In this document: piece by piece, positions 24,976-32,964 of the stretch
Layout of the letters: the number at the start of each line of letters is the position of its first letter
Numbering within the stretch: position 1 is the first letter of the stretch
NCBI GenBank assembly: GCA_016839655.1
Contig: JAEOTW010000022.1
Location: 1 to 35,594 of the forward strand
DNA: 35,594 bases
Origin: Promethearchaeota archaeon
GTDB lineage: Archaea > Asgardarchaeota > Lokiarchaeia > Sigynarchaeales > SOKP01
Direction of reading: 5' to 3'
The notes under the pieces: model-generated
Told to the model about the DNA's origin: nothing
Databases searched by the model: none
Seen by the model: only the letters and a program-made list of their open reading frames with translations
Made by a program: the position numbers and the translations under genes

Positions 24976-25458
24976 ATGAATATGACTGAAAAAAATAAAA
25001 TTGATTTAACTAAGATTAGAGTGGACCAATTAGGTTTTGTTTTCAAGGATGTTGAAAAACAGGCAAAAATTTTCGAGAATCTTTTTAATATTCCCAAATT
25101 TCATTTTATTCCTCCTTTTGCAAATAATGTAATATATAGAGGAAAAGAGGTAAGTGCTACAACAAAATATGGATTTAGTCGCTATTTTAACGATATTCAA
25201 CTTGAACTTATTCAACACATCGAAGGTGAAAGTATTTATAAGGAATTTATTGACCAAGGGAGAGAGGGGCTTCATCATATTAGCCTTTTTATAGAAAATA
25301 TGGAAGGGTATATTGATAAATTTCAAAAATTTGGATATGATGTAATATATTCTGGGGCAATCAGTACTCAAAAATGGGTCTATTTAGATACTGAAACGGA
25401 TTTGGGAGTCTTATTAGAGTTACAAGAAACTTTCAGTAGAAAAAGAAAGAAAAAATGA
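24976..25458 (+). CDS. VOC/glyoxalase-superfamily protein (methylmalonyl-CoA epimerase-like)
   Basis: The protein has two beta-alpha-beta-beta-beta units of the VOC fold: RVDQLGFVFKDVEKQAKIFENLF with QLELIQHIEG, then REGLHHISLFIENMEGYIDKF with LLELQE. The likely metal ligands are Gln (VDQ), Glu (LELIQ), His (LHHIS) and Glu (LELQE), the Q/E/H/E-type set. This layout resembles methylmalonyl-CoA epimerase and related lyases, but residue differences leave the substrate open. ATG 24976 is used; a TTG at 24973 and an ATG at 24982 are in frame, and none has a clear Shine-Dalgarno. The basic tail RKRKKK ends the protein. The gene converges with the two-TM protein gene. Confidence 0.82.
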   Translation: MNMTEKNKIDLTKIRVDQLGFVFKDVEKQAKIFENLFNIPKFHFIPPFANNVIYRGKEVSATTKYGFSRYFNDIQLELIQHIEGESIYKEFIDQGREGLHHISLFIENMEGYIDKFQKFGYDVIYSGAISTQKWVYLDTETDLGVLLELQETFSRKRKKK

Positions 25459-25472
25459 GATAAGTCACTTTT

Positions 25473-26018
25473 TTATAATTCAAATCTTTGCTTATCTTTA
25501 TGTTCTTTTACCGAGATCTCTCTTTCACGGAGTCTATTAAGCTTTACTAAATTTTCTTTTATAGCTTTAATTTCTGCTCTGGTGGTAACTTTATAATCTT
25601 TCAAGTTATCAAGGATTTCTTTTTCAGTAAAACCTTTATTATATACTTCCTTAAATTTTGCGATTGTTTTCTCATGGTAGAATATATATTGTTTATTTAA
25701 GAACGTAATTAACCAGTTTTTCTTATCTTGGTGTTGAGATAATTCAAACATATCATCCTGTATTTTTTGTAAAGGTTTCTTAAACTTACGTGCTATTAAC
25801 TCATCCTCGATTTTATAATATTTACTTAAAAAATTTCGAAGCTTTCTTTTAAACAGTATTCTCGGAACATAAGATAACAAAAACAATACTAGGGTTATTC
25901 CTAGCATCCAAATAGCTGCTATTACATTATAAATGGCTACAATTAGGATTATTGCTACGAGAAAAAGAAACCATTTTCTTCCAATTGTTTTTATTATGAC
26001 AATATACTTTTTTGGCAA
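25473..26018 (-). CDS. Unknown two-transmembrane protein with charged helical tail
   Basis: The 181-residue protein has a basic start (MPKKYIVIIKTIGRKW), two hydrophobic helices (about 17-31 and 33-52) and a long Lys/Glu-rich helical region (60-181). By the positive-inside rule, both ends should be cytoplasmic with a membrane hairpin between them. I recognise no family. The start is a TTG at 26018 without a Shine-Dalgarno, so the true start is uncertain. The gene lies directly downstream of the 5S rRNA gene on the same strand, about 95 bp from its 3' end, so read-through is conceivable. Confidence 0.7.
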   Translation of the reverse strand: MPKKYIVIIKTIGRKWFLFLVAIILIVAIYNVIAAIWMLGITLVLFLLSYVPRILFKRKLRNFLSKYYKIEDELIARKFKKPLQKIQDDMFELSQHQDKKNWLITFLNKQYIFYHEKTIAKFKEVYNKGFTEKEILDNLKDYKVTTRAEIKAIKENLVKLNRLREREISVKEHKDKQRFEL

Positions 26019-26095
26019 GGTTTCAGAGTAAGAATTATTCCGTATTAATTAAAGATATAATTTATTGCTTAAAAACTTAATTTTAGATGAATTCA

Positions 26096-26100
26096 AAAAG
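26096..26100 (-). terminator. Possible oligo-T terminator behind the 5S rRNA gene
   Basis: A run of five T on the minus strand lies 13 nt past the closing helix of the 5S rRNA. Archaeal polymerase stops at such runs, but runs this short are common here. Confidence 0.3.
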
Positions 26101-26113
26101 GTAAACTACAAAT

Positions 26114-26321
26114 AACCACATAAAAAAGCGTGACCGGGTATTTTCCTTGTATGCCATGACCGTAAGCAAACTTACAGTTTGTAGTTTCCCATAGATTCTA
26201 CTTCCAGACCGTTATGGTCTGTAATTCGCAACTACAGTACTATCTACAACGCGAAACAAGTTTAACTTCCGGGTTCGGATGGTTCCAGCGCAGTAGCGAA
26301 TTGCTACTAATTTATGTGGTT
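26114..26321 (-). rRNA. 5S ribosomal RNA with about 80 nt of inserted sequence
   Basis: The universally conserved 5S loop B/C sequence CGAACCCGGAAGTTAA is on the minus strand (plus 26262-26277), at about nt 44 from the 5' end, where it belongs. It is followed by a loop E-like GATAGTACTG. Helix I is a perfect inverted repeat (AACCACATAAA with TTTATGTGGTT), and helix V is TTGTAG with CTACAA. The ends lie about 208 nt apart, whereas 5S is normally about 120. The excess fits two insertions: about 27 nt after the helix IV hairpin (plus 26192-26218) and about 54 nt between helix V and the 3' strand of helix I (plus 26125-26178). Both can form hairpins. A TATA box sits about 24 bp upstream. Helix II pairs poorly in my fold. 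16S and 23S are not in the window. Confidence 0.8.
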
Positions 26322-26341
26322 ATAAACTTTATTTTAAACCA

Positions 26342-26349
26342 TTTTATAA
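26342..26349 (-). promoter_or_regulatory. TATA box of the 5S rRNA gene
   Basis: TTATAAAA on the minus strand is centred about 24 bp upstream of the 5S 5' end at 26321. This is the expected distance for an archaeal promoter and independently supports the position of the RNA start. Confidence 0.6.
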
Positions 26350-26505
26350 GGTCGGTTATTTTATATGAAAATACTTACTTATATATGGTTACAAGTAAAT
26401 AGGAATAATTAAAGCTAATAAAAAAACTTTTCTGTAATATATTTATTAGATTTGAAGAAAAATAAGTTTAAAAAGGAATAATGTAAAAGATTTACATTAG
26501 GTTTT

Positions 26506-28626
26506 TCAAATTTCTCTTTCAATATGATTGGCTTTTTTTAATCCATAATAAGTAACATAAACAGAAATTCCAATAACTCCAATAATGGTAATCATAGAAA
26601 TTGTTGATATATAATTCATTAATGGGTTTGGTATTAATAGAGTAAATGAAGAATCTTGGAAAATAATTGTATTATTTGCATAATCTCTTGCAAAAATTAA
26701 ATAGGAGTATTTACCAGGTGTTAGTTTCTCGGTGTCGATAGAAAATATTTCTTTATTTTCATTAATACTATTTGATAAACCATAGAATGTATAATCAGTG
26801 AAATTATTTTTTGATAGAAATAAATATACACATTCAATCCCAGATTTATTGTCATGAGCTTCGATATTCAAAGTGGTTATTATTGATGTTTTAGGATTTA
26901 GTGGACTACATTCTGATCCTAATAATATAGGATTATCCTCATCTGTAAGTGTCGTAAAATTGAAATAAGATGGGATTAAATTATGCCCAGTGATGGTTAC
27001 ATTATATAACTCATTTGCTTTTGCAGGAACACGAAACTTTGCTAACCCACTCTCATCCGCATAGGCAGTATGATATTTCCCATCAGAGCTGGTTAAGTGA
27101 ACTGTGGCATAAGATACAATTTTGCCCATAACATTTTTAATCGTAATAGATACTAATTGACCTTCATAAATATCTTCAATAAATGGATTCAATGCAACTT
27201 TTGGTTCATTCGTATAGATGTCAAGCTCCGGATCACCCAAAAGACAGTATGTTAAAAGTTGCTTACGTTCAAAATCTAAATCTGTTGATCCAAAACTATC
27301 TGTATAGTGTTCACTATTCATATATGCAACCTTTGAATCATATAGTGCTCTTCCCTGTTGAAATTTCTTATTCATATAAAATTCTTTCCAAAACAATTTA
27401 GCATTACCACGATTTAACATTTCTAGTTCATAATCATCTAAAAAATACCATGTAACTCTTAATCCACCAATAGCTCCTATCGCCCCTCCAAATTCCTTTT
27501 TTATTAATGTTTCGCCGATACTAGCATCACTGAAATCATAACTTGAAGTTGAGCAAGCATCCAAATACACTAAAGAAGGCATATGATCATTCGAGCTACT
27601 ACTAGCCTCTGATGAGCGGTACCCTACAGTACTAGGATTTCTATAGTAATTTGTAGGAGTTCCATGACCTGCCATTAACACAGTAGAAAATCCATTATCG
27701 AAATTACTGTCAAGATTTGATAGAGTAAGATTATATCCTTCCATTAAATGAGTATAATTAACTTCATTTTTTGCATAATTCTCTATAATATAACTTGTTA
27801 AGTCGCTTTCATATTCACCATCAGGATCAGAACCGCTAGGATAATTAGATATCCCTCCAGCTAATAACATCTGATTCATCCAATCACCCACATTTGGATT
27901 GGTCTCATATTTTAAGGTTTTATTTACCATAATTTCAAGTTCATGAGCATTATCTGCTGGAAATCTTCCTACGTATACTTCTGGATCCCATGAGATCTCA
28001 TCTAATCCATAAGCGTTATCATAAGGGTTTTCTCCCCAATTTCCATCGTCATCACTGTTCCAAGTCCCATTAAGATCAGCATAATAATAATCTGTAGGTT
28101 TATAATATTCTCCACCAACGGTTTCACTTCTTCCATCTTCCCATCTTAATACATCAGGATTATACACATATCTAATTGGGATTAAATCATTTTGAGCATC
28201 ACCAGCTAAAAGAACCCATCTTATATTTTCCCTGTCATAATACCATTTAATCATGTTTCGAATTCTTTCTGTATCATCAATCCCTGGATATAGAGAGAAG
28301 TTACTTAATATAATAGTTTTAACGCCCTTTTCATTTTTCCAATCCATTAGAGGGGTAACCGCATCGATATAACTTTGGTTATCTGGAGTGATAATTAACA
28401 TTTCAATTTTTGGATTATACCAGAGATCATTCAATGAAGAGTAATCAATATCTGGCAAAATCGATGCATTAATATCTCCATATCCATTAGAAATTTTTGG
28501 TTTTTCCGTAGTGTAATATTCTGTTGTCTCTTCTAAATTAATTGATAGAAATATATTGAATATTGGAGTAAAAATTATAAAAAGGACAAAAAAGTAGATA
28601 AGTTTTTTAGGAAATAGCCTAACCAT
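26506..28626 (-). CDS. Secreted, membrane-anchored C25 (gingipain-like) cysteine protease
   Basis: The 706-residue protein has an N-terminal signal segment (8-29) and a C-terminal transmembrane helix (about 674-696) followed by a short basic tail, so the main part is outside the cell. The protease domain has the C25 dyad: His321 in MAGHGTP and Cys358 in YLDACST. An earlier segment KIEMLIITPDNQSY and LLAGDAQNDLIPIRY match the gingipain-type N-terminal subdomain. After residue 490, one or more Ig-like beta domains follow (YEGQLVSITIKNVMGK onwards). Asp-rich loops suggest Ca2+ sites. It probably degrades extracellular proteins or processes surface proteins. It stands alone, transcribed away from a zinc-ribbon gene. 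Confidence 0.9.
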   Translation of the reverse strand: MVRLFPKKLIYFFVLFIIFTPIFNIFLSINLEETTEYYTTEKPKISNGYGDINASILPDIDYSSLNDLWYNPKIEMLIITPDNQSYIDAVTPLMDWKNEKGVKTIILSNFSLYPGIDDTERIRNMIKWYYDRENIRWVLLAGDAQNDLIPIRYVYNPDVLRWEDGRSETVGGEYYKPTDYYYADLNGTWNSDDDGNWGENPYDNAYGLDEISWDPEVYVGRFPADNAHELEIMVNKTLKYETNPNVGDWMNQMLLAGGISNYPSGSDPDGEYESDLTSYIIENYAKNEVNYTHLMEGYNLTLSNLDSNFDNGFSTVLMAGHGTPTNYYRNPSTVGYRSSEASSSSNDHMPSLVYLDACSTSSYDFSDASIGETLIKKEFGGAIGAIGGLRVTWYFLDDYELEMLNRGNAKLFWKEFYMNKKFQQGRALYDSKVAYMNSEHYTDSFGSTDLDFERKQLLTYCLLGDPELDIYTNEPKVALNPFIEDIYEGQLVSITIKNVMGKIVSYATVHLTSSDGKYHTAYADESGLAKFRVPAKANELYNVTITGHNLIPSYFNFTTLTDEDNPILLGSECSPLNPKTSIITTLNIEAHDNKSGIECVYLFLSKNNFTDYTFYGLSNSINENKEIFSIDTEKLTPGKYSYLIFARDYANNTIIFQDSSFTLLIPNPLMNYISTISMITIIGVIGISVYVTYYGLKKANHIEREI

Positions 28627-28727
28627 TAATTATCAAGATAACGATTTAATTACAATATATATATTATAGGATATAAAGATTTAAAAATAAGAATCTAATT
28701 GTTATAAAAAAAAGCTATCAAAATATT

Positions 28728-28949
28728 ATGTCCCAAAAAAGATTTAATTATTGTCCACATTGTAACAAAAAAATAATATTTGAAATTGAAATGAAAGATA
28801 TTAATTCAAGTCAATATCCTGCTCCAGTTTATATTTTATGTAAGTTGTGCAATAAAATATCAACTTTTTATGTAGACAGTTTCTTACGAGTATCATATAA
28901 AGAACTTGATAAAAAACCGGGAGCTATTAAGACGATTAAAACACAATAG
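28728..28949 (+). CDS. Small zinc-ribbon protein
   Basis: This 73-residue protein has two CxxC knuckles, CPHC (9-12) and CKLC (38-41), separated by a 25-residue beta hairpin, the layout of a zinc ribbon. The rest is a short basic tail. Such proteins bind nucleic acid or other proteins, but the partner is unknown. It starts at ATG 28728, is divergent from the C25 protease gene and lies 124 bp before the aIF2-gamma gene on the same strand. A TATA-like element between the two suggests that aIF2-gamma has its own promoter. Confidence 0.75.
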   Translation: MSQKRFNYCPHCNKKIIFEIEMKDINSSQYPAPVYILCKLCNKISTFYVDSFLRVSYKELDKKPGAIKTIKTQ

Positions 28950-29035
28950 CAGATCTAATTGTCAAATTTTTTTTAAAAACTCTATATATTGATTAATTTA
29001 ATAAAAAATACTACCTTAATTGTTCATAGGAAACT

Positions 29036-29044
29036 AAATATATA
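29036..29044 (+). promoter_or_regulatory. Candidate TATA element of the aIF2-gamma gene
   Basis: AAATATATA is centred about 34 bp before ATG 29074, giving an expected leader of roughly 8 nt. A GGAG just after it is too far from the ATG to be a Shine-Dalgarno. Confidence 0.4.
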
Positions 29045-29073
29045 GGAGTTAAAAACAATAAAATTAATTTAAT

Positions 29074-30657
29074 ATGACTTATAAGTTGGAAGATGTAAGT
29101 GGAATTGGAAAAGCAACAGCAGAAAGATTAAAGGCAGCTAAAATTGATTCTGTTGAAAAGCTTGCTAACGCAAAAGTAGAAGATTTATTAAAACTTAAGA
29201 TTAAAGGTGTTGGGAAAGCAACAGCACAAAAGTATATTAGTAGTGCTAAAAAACTATTAGAAGAATCTAAACCTCAAACAAAACCTAAAGCTGAAGCAAA
29301 ACCAAAAGCTAAAGCAAAACCAAAAGCTAAAGTAAAACCAAAAGCTGAAGCTAAACCAGAAGCTAAAGCAAAACCAAAAGAAAAATCTTCCAAAATAAAA
29401 GATTTAATAAAAAAACAAGCAGAATGCAATATAGGTCTTGTAGGGCACGTAGATCACGGTAAAACCACCCTAGTAAAAGCTCTTACAGGAGATTGGACAG
29501 ATAGACATTCAGAAGAGCAAGAGAGAGGAATTTCAATAAAATTAGGATATTCAAATGCTACTATTTTATTTTGCCCAAAATGTGATGAATACATAACATA
29601 TCATCTTTCTGAACAAGCAAGAAAAAAAGGAGAATCACGGTTTTTGTGTCCTCAGTGTAAAGAACAGTTAGAATTTAAAAGAAATATTTCATTTGTTGAT
29701 GCTCCCGGACATGAAATCTTAATGGCAACGATGTTAAGTGGGGCTTCATTAATGGATGGAGCATGTTTACTAATTGCTGCTGATGAAAAGTGTCCTCAAC
29801 CACAAACAAGAGAACATTTGGAAGCATTGCATATTGCGGGTATAGAAAACATTATCATCCTGCAAAATAAAATTGATGCAGTTTCACGAGAGCAAGTAGT
29901 AGAAAACCATCAAGAGATAAAAGAATTTATTAAAGGTACTATTGCTGAAAAAGCTCCCATTATACCAATTTCAGCAGTTTTTGGAGCTAATATGGGACTA
30001 GTTTTAAGAGCATTTGAAGATATTATTCCTTCACCAGAACTTAGTGAGGGAAAATTCCAATTCTTAATAGCAAGATCTTTTGATATCAATCGACCTGGAA
30101 AAGATATCGACACATTAAATGGGGGTGTAATAGGTGGATCAGTCTTAAAAGGCAAAATTAATGTGGGTGATCAGATTGAAATTCGACCAGGAATTAGAGT
30201 TAAAGAAAATTATATACCTTTGAAATCCAGTATAGTGAGTATTAGTCAAGGAAACAATCTATTGGATAATGCTAAACCAGGAGGTCTTATAGGTTTAGGA
30301 ACAAAATTGGATCCCGCCTTAACTAAGGGTGATCACTTGATAGGTCATTTAGTTGGAAAACCAGAATCTTTACCGGACGTTTTTGATGAAGTAGAATTAA
30401 AAGTTACTCTATTAGATAGAGTAATTGGTGTCGAACAGATGCTCAGGGTGCATTCACTTAAACATAATGAAAAGTTATTATTAGTAGTAGGAACAGAAAA
30501 AACAGGTGGAACAGTTACAAAATTATTAAAAAATAGTGTTATTCTAAAATTGAATCCCCCAATATGCCCTCCAGAAGACTTTATCTACGCGATTTCTAGA
30601 ATTATAAACAGACGTTATCGTTTGATTGGATATGGAGAGACTGTTAATAAAAATTAA
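29074..30657 (+). CDS. eif2g: Translation initiation factor aIF2 gamma subunit fused to an N-terminal HhH domain
   Basis: aIF2-gamma is the GTPase that delivers initiator tRNA to the small ribosomal subunit. The core begins near residue 116 and has G1 GHVDHGKT (124-131), the zinc knuckle C167, C170, C192 and C195 typical of this factor, G3 DAPGH (209-213), NKID and ISAVFGAN, then two beta-barrel domains. The core length of about 412 equals a normal aIF2-gamma. In front lies an extra 115-residue part: two helix-hairpin-helix motifs (SGIGKATAERL at 9-19 and KGVGKATAQKY at 44-54) and a Lys/Pro/Ala repeat linker (66-104). Both belong to one unbroken frame starting at ATG 29074. The HhH domain could add RNA or DNA binding. 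I do not know this fusion from other archaea. Confidence 0.94.
   Translation: MTYKLEDVSGIGKATAERLKAAKIDSVEKLANAKVEDLLKLKIKGVGKATAQKYISSAKKLLEESKPQTKPKAEAKPKAKAKPKAKVKPKAEAKPEAKAKPKEKSSKIKDLIKKQAECNIGLVGHVDHGKTTLVKALTGDWTDRHSEEQERGISIKLGYSNATILFCPKCDEYITYHLSEQARKKGESRFLCPQCKEQLEFKRNISFVDAPGHEILMATMLSGASLMDGACLLIAADEKCPQPQTREHLEALHIAGIENIIILQNKIDAVSREQVVENHQEIKEFIKGTIAEKAPIIPISAVFGANMGLVLRAFEDIIPSPELSEGKFQFLIARSFDINRPGKDIDTLNGGVIGGSVLKGKINVGDQIEIRPGIRVKENYIPLKSSIVSISQGNNLLDNAKPGGLIGLGTKLDPALTKGDHLIGHLVGKPESLPDVFDEVELKVTLLDRVIGVEQMLRVHSLKHNEKLLLVVGTEKTGGTVTKLLKNSVILKLNPPICPPEDFIYAISRIINRRYRLIGYGETVNKN
29269..29385 (+). repeat. In-frame repeat encoding the KPKA-type linker of aIF2-gamma
   Basis: This stretch repeats units related to aaaccaaaagctaaagca, each coding for KPKAxA, about seven times with Ala, Glu and Val changes. 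It links the HhH domain to the GTPase core. The number of units may differ between strains because such repeats slip in replication. Confidence 0.8.
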
Positions 30658-30688
30658 AAATTTTGTTAAATTTTTCTGATTTTATCAA

Positions 30689-31021
30689 TTATGATGAATA
30701 GGAAATAAATACCTCACGTATCTTCCCTCTGATTAGAGATATTGATGGGTCTACCCCTTGAAAAACTTTTTCCAAAGCCTCAATTACTTCTGTTTCATTA
30801 TTTGGGTTATTTGATTTAGTTAGACTTTGTTTAGTTTCATATAATATCAGAGTTTCAGAAACTTTAGCAAGAAAATGGAGTATTATCTCAGCAATGATAT
30901 TGGTTGATAAATTATCATGGTTTTTTATTTCTTTAATCTCATAAAAAATCTCATTCATTATTCTATTGTCATTTAAAAACCCAATAAAGTCATCTATATT
31001 ATCACAAAAGATAACAATCAA
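30689..31021 (-). CDS. Small unknown protein, probably co-transcribed with a secreted protein
   Basis: The 110-residue protein is predicted to be mostly helical and to have no membrane segment or signal peptide. I recognise no family and see no catalytic motif. The TTG start at 31021 lies 2 bp after the stop of the larger gene at 31024, so the two are almost certainly translated from one mRNA. It converges with aIF2-gamma, 31 bp apart. A cytoplasmic partner of the membrane protein is possible. Confidence 0.6.
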   Translation of the reverse strand: MIVIFCDNIDDFIGFLNDNRIMNEIFYEIKEIKNHDNLSTNIIAEIILHFLAKVSETLILYETKQSLTKSNNPNNETEVIEALEKVFQGVDPSISLIRGKIREVFISYSS

Positions 31022-31023
31022 AA

Positions 31024-32727
31024 TTACTTTCGCATTTTCTTATATTTTAAATAATAAATTGCTCCAAAAAATACAATAATTCCATTTAATAGACCAAATA
31101 CCATTATCCAAAGTGGAAAATGAGGATAATTAGTATAAATATAATTAATTTCATTTACTGTACTGACCATTGACTCCTTTAAGAAAATTCTATTATAATA
31201 AACTCTAATCGTGTAATTTCCACGAGGAACATTGAATAGGATTATCTCGCCATGTTCATTGGTATTACCTGGTGGTATTGGCTGGATGCTGTTGTTAGAC
31301 ATATAAGTCCCATATTCAACACCATAATAAAATACTTCTACACTTGCACCCACTAAAGGCATTTTAATATTATCAGTAATGACAACTCGTAGAGTTTGAT
31401 CCGAAATGTATTTTATGATACAAGGACAAATTTCTCCTAAAATTATATAAGGAAACTTTATTTCTATTCCTTCTATCCCTATTATTGAACTATTTAAGTA
31501 AAAGTATTGAAAATCTCTTTCGAATTGAGAATTGATTATTATTATTTGATCAATAAAAAGAGTTTCTTCATAAATTGATAAGTTTTTAAGATAGATATGC
31601 TCTGGTCCAGCAATTACTGAAGGTAAATATATTCTTTCGCGAATTTCATTCATAGAAATAAGTCTATCAATCGCCCAATTCTTATCTACTGAACTTTCGA
31701 ATTTACAAGTGAATGGGGTTGTAAAATTTAATAAAACAACACTATTATTAGCATTAAAATGATCTGTTAGCAAGATATCAATAGATTTATTAATATTTAA
31801 ATGATCACCAATGTCAGCAGGAATATCATTTAACAAAAGGCTGTGTTCATTTAATTTACTTCTATCAGGTAAATTGATTGTTAATGCTATATCAATGTTA
31901 TCAGCTTCTAAGTTAGTATCAAATATAGTTTCACCATATTTTTTTCCATTTAAGTTAAATCCATATTTAAACTTTACAGTAAAATTTTGTATTGTATTTA
32001 TCATTCTTAAACCTTGTCTTGGATATTGGCTTAAACTCCATGATAGAATATTAATATCATATTCCCATATAAGATACATTTTAAAACTGAAAACAGGGCC
32101 TTTTTGAAAATAGGTTTCGTAATTAAACACTATAAATTTATCGCTATCAAAGGTAAAATCAGTTTCTTCATCTAATTCAATTATATCTGTTCCATTATCT
32201 ACATAAAATTCTTGTAATCTACTTGGTCGCAAACGAGAAAGATAAATTAAAGAACCTGCTAGGGGATTGTTATAATCAACAGATAAACTTTCATTCAATT
32301 TTACAGTTATTATATTTCTATCCACTATATCTTCATTTAAATTGTCTTGTATTGCGGGTTCCATAGTTTCGATAAGAACTAAATCCGTTTGGGATATGCT
32401 TAATGCGCCTGAATTAATATCATCGCCAATTACTGGATAATTTACATTATTATTAAAAAACCCCGGCTCCAGTTTACTGAAATCAATATCATTTACAGTA
32501 ATATTCCCTAGAGAATGTTTCTCTTCAGAAAGTATAGGTATAAAATCATCCTGAGAGATATTACTTAATGTTGGATTGAATTCATTATTCATAGAGCTTG
32601 AATTATGTTCTACTGTGCCAAATGTAATCGGAATTAAAAAGAAAACTATAATAATAATAATCACAAAACCTTTTCTGTAATTATTCTTGCAAAACCAATT
32701 TTCATATGGCATATTAAATGTTCCCAT
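31024..32727 (-). CDS. Surface protein of unknown function with signal and C-terminal membrane anchor
   Basis: The 567-residue protein has an N-terminal hydrophobic segment (20-37) after a basic stretch, and a C-terminal transmembrane helix (about 538-559) followed by a basic tail YYLKYKKMRK. Most of the chain is therefore extracellular, with many Asn-x-Ser/Thr sites for N-glycosylation. The last extracellular part (about 455-530) resembles a carboxypeptidase-regulatory-like or Ig-like domain, with GASVEVFYYG and GEIILFNVPRGNYTIRVYY. The larger central beta-rich part is unfamiliar. It starts at ATG 32727 and is divergent from the DHH nuclease gene. Its mRNA probably continues into the 110-codon gene. 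Confidence 0.8.
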   Translation of the reverse strand: MGTFNMPYENWFCKNNYRKGFVIIIIIVFFLIPITFGTVEHNSSSMNNEFNPTLSNISQDDFIPILSEEKHSLGNITVNDIDFSKLEPGFFNNNVNYPVIGDDINSGALSISQTDLVLIETMEPAIQDNLNEDIVDRNIITVKLNESLSVDYNNPLAGSLIYLSRLRPSRLQEFYVDNGTDIIELDEETDFTFDSDKFIVFNYETYFQKGPVFSFKMYLIWEYDINILSWSLSQYPRQGLRMINTIQNFTVKFKYGFNLNGKKYGETIFDTNLEADNIDIALTINLPDRSKLNEHSLLLNDIPADIGDHLNINKSIDILLTDHFNANNSVVLLNFTTPFTCKFESSVDKNWAIDRLISMNEIRERIYLPSVIAGPEHIYLKNLSIYEETLFIDQIIIINSQFERDFQYFYLNSSIIGIEGIEIKFPYIILGEICPCIIKYISDQTLRVVITDNIKMPLVGASVEVFYYGVEYGTYMSNNSIQPIPPGNTNEHGEIILFNVPRGNYTIRVYYNRIFLKESMVSTVNEINYIYTNYPHFPLWIMVFGLLNGIIVFFGAIYYLKYKKMRK

Positions 32728-32964
32728 TGTAAAGTAATTACGACAGAAAATTAAAATAAATTAAATAATTTTTCTATAGAATTTATCGCTTATCTAATTT
32801 GCTTGATTTTCGAATAGTAAATCGGAATATTTATAATTTTAGAATTTATTTGGAATTTATTAGGTTTTAAATAAAGATAAGAATATTAAAATAATTCATT
32901 TTGAAAAATCAGTATCTTGGATTTTAATGTTAATTCTTTACTTACTTATAACATAATGATTTAG

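Noticed and set aside
26125..26218. The 5S inserts as a tRNA or other separate RNA gene
   Set aside because: No tRNA arms or T-loop sequence are seen, and helix I and helix V pairs enclose the inserts, which fits expansion of one RNA.
26214..26402. 62-codon plus-strand open frame
   Set aside because: It lies across the 5S rRNA gene and its promoter on the other strand; the RNA signature explains the sequence.
29269..29385. Repeat array as CRISPR or integrating element remnant
   Set aside because: The units are in-frame, contiguous without spacers and encode a Lys/Pro/Ala linker within aIF2-gamma.
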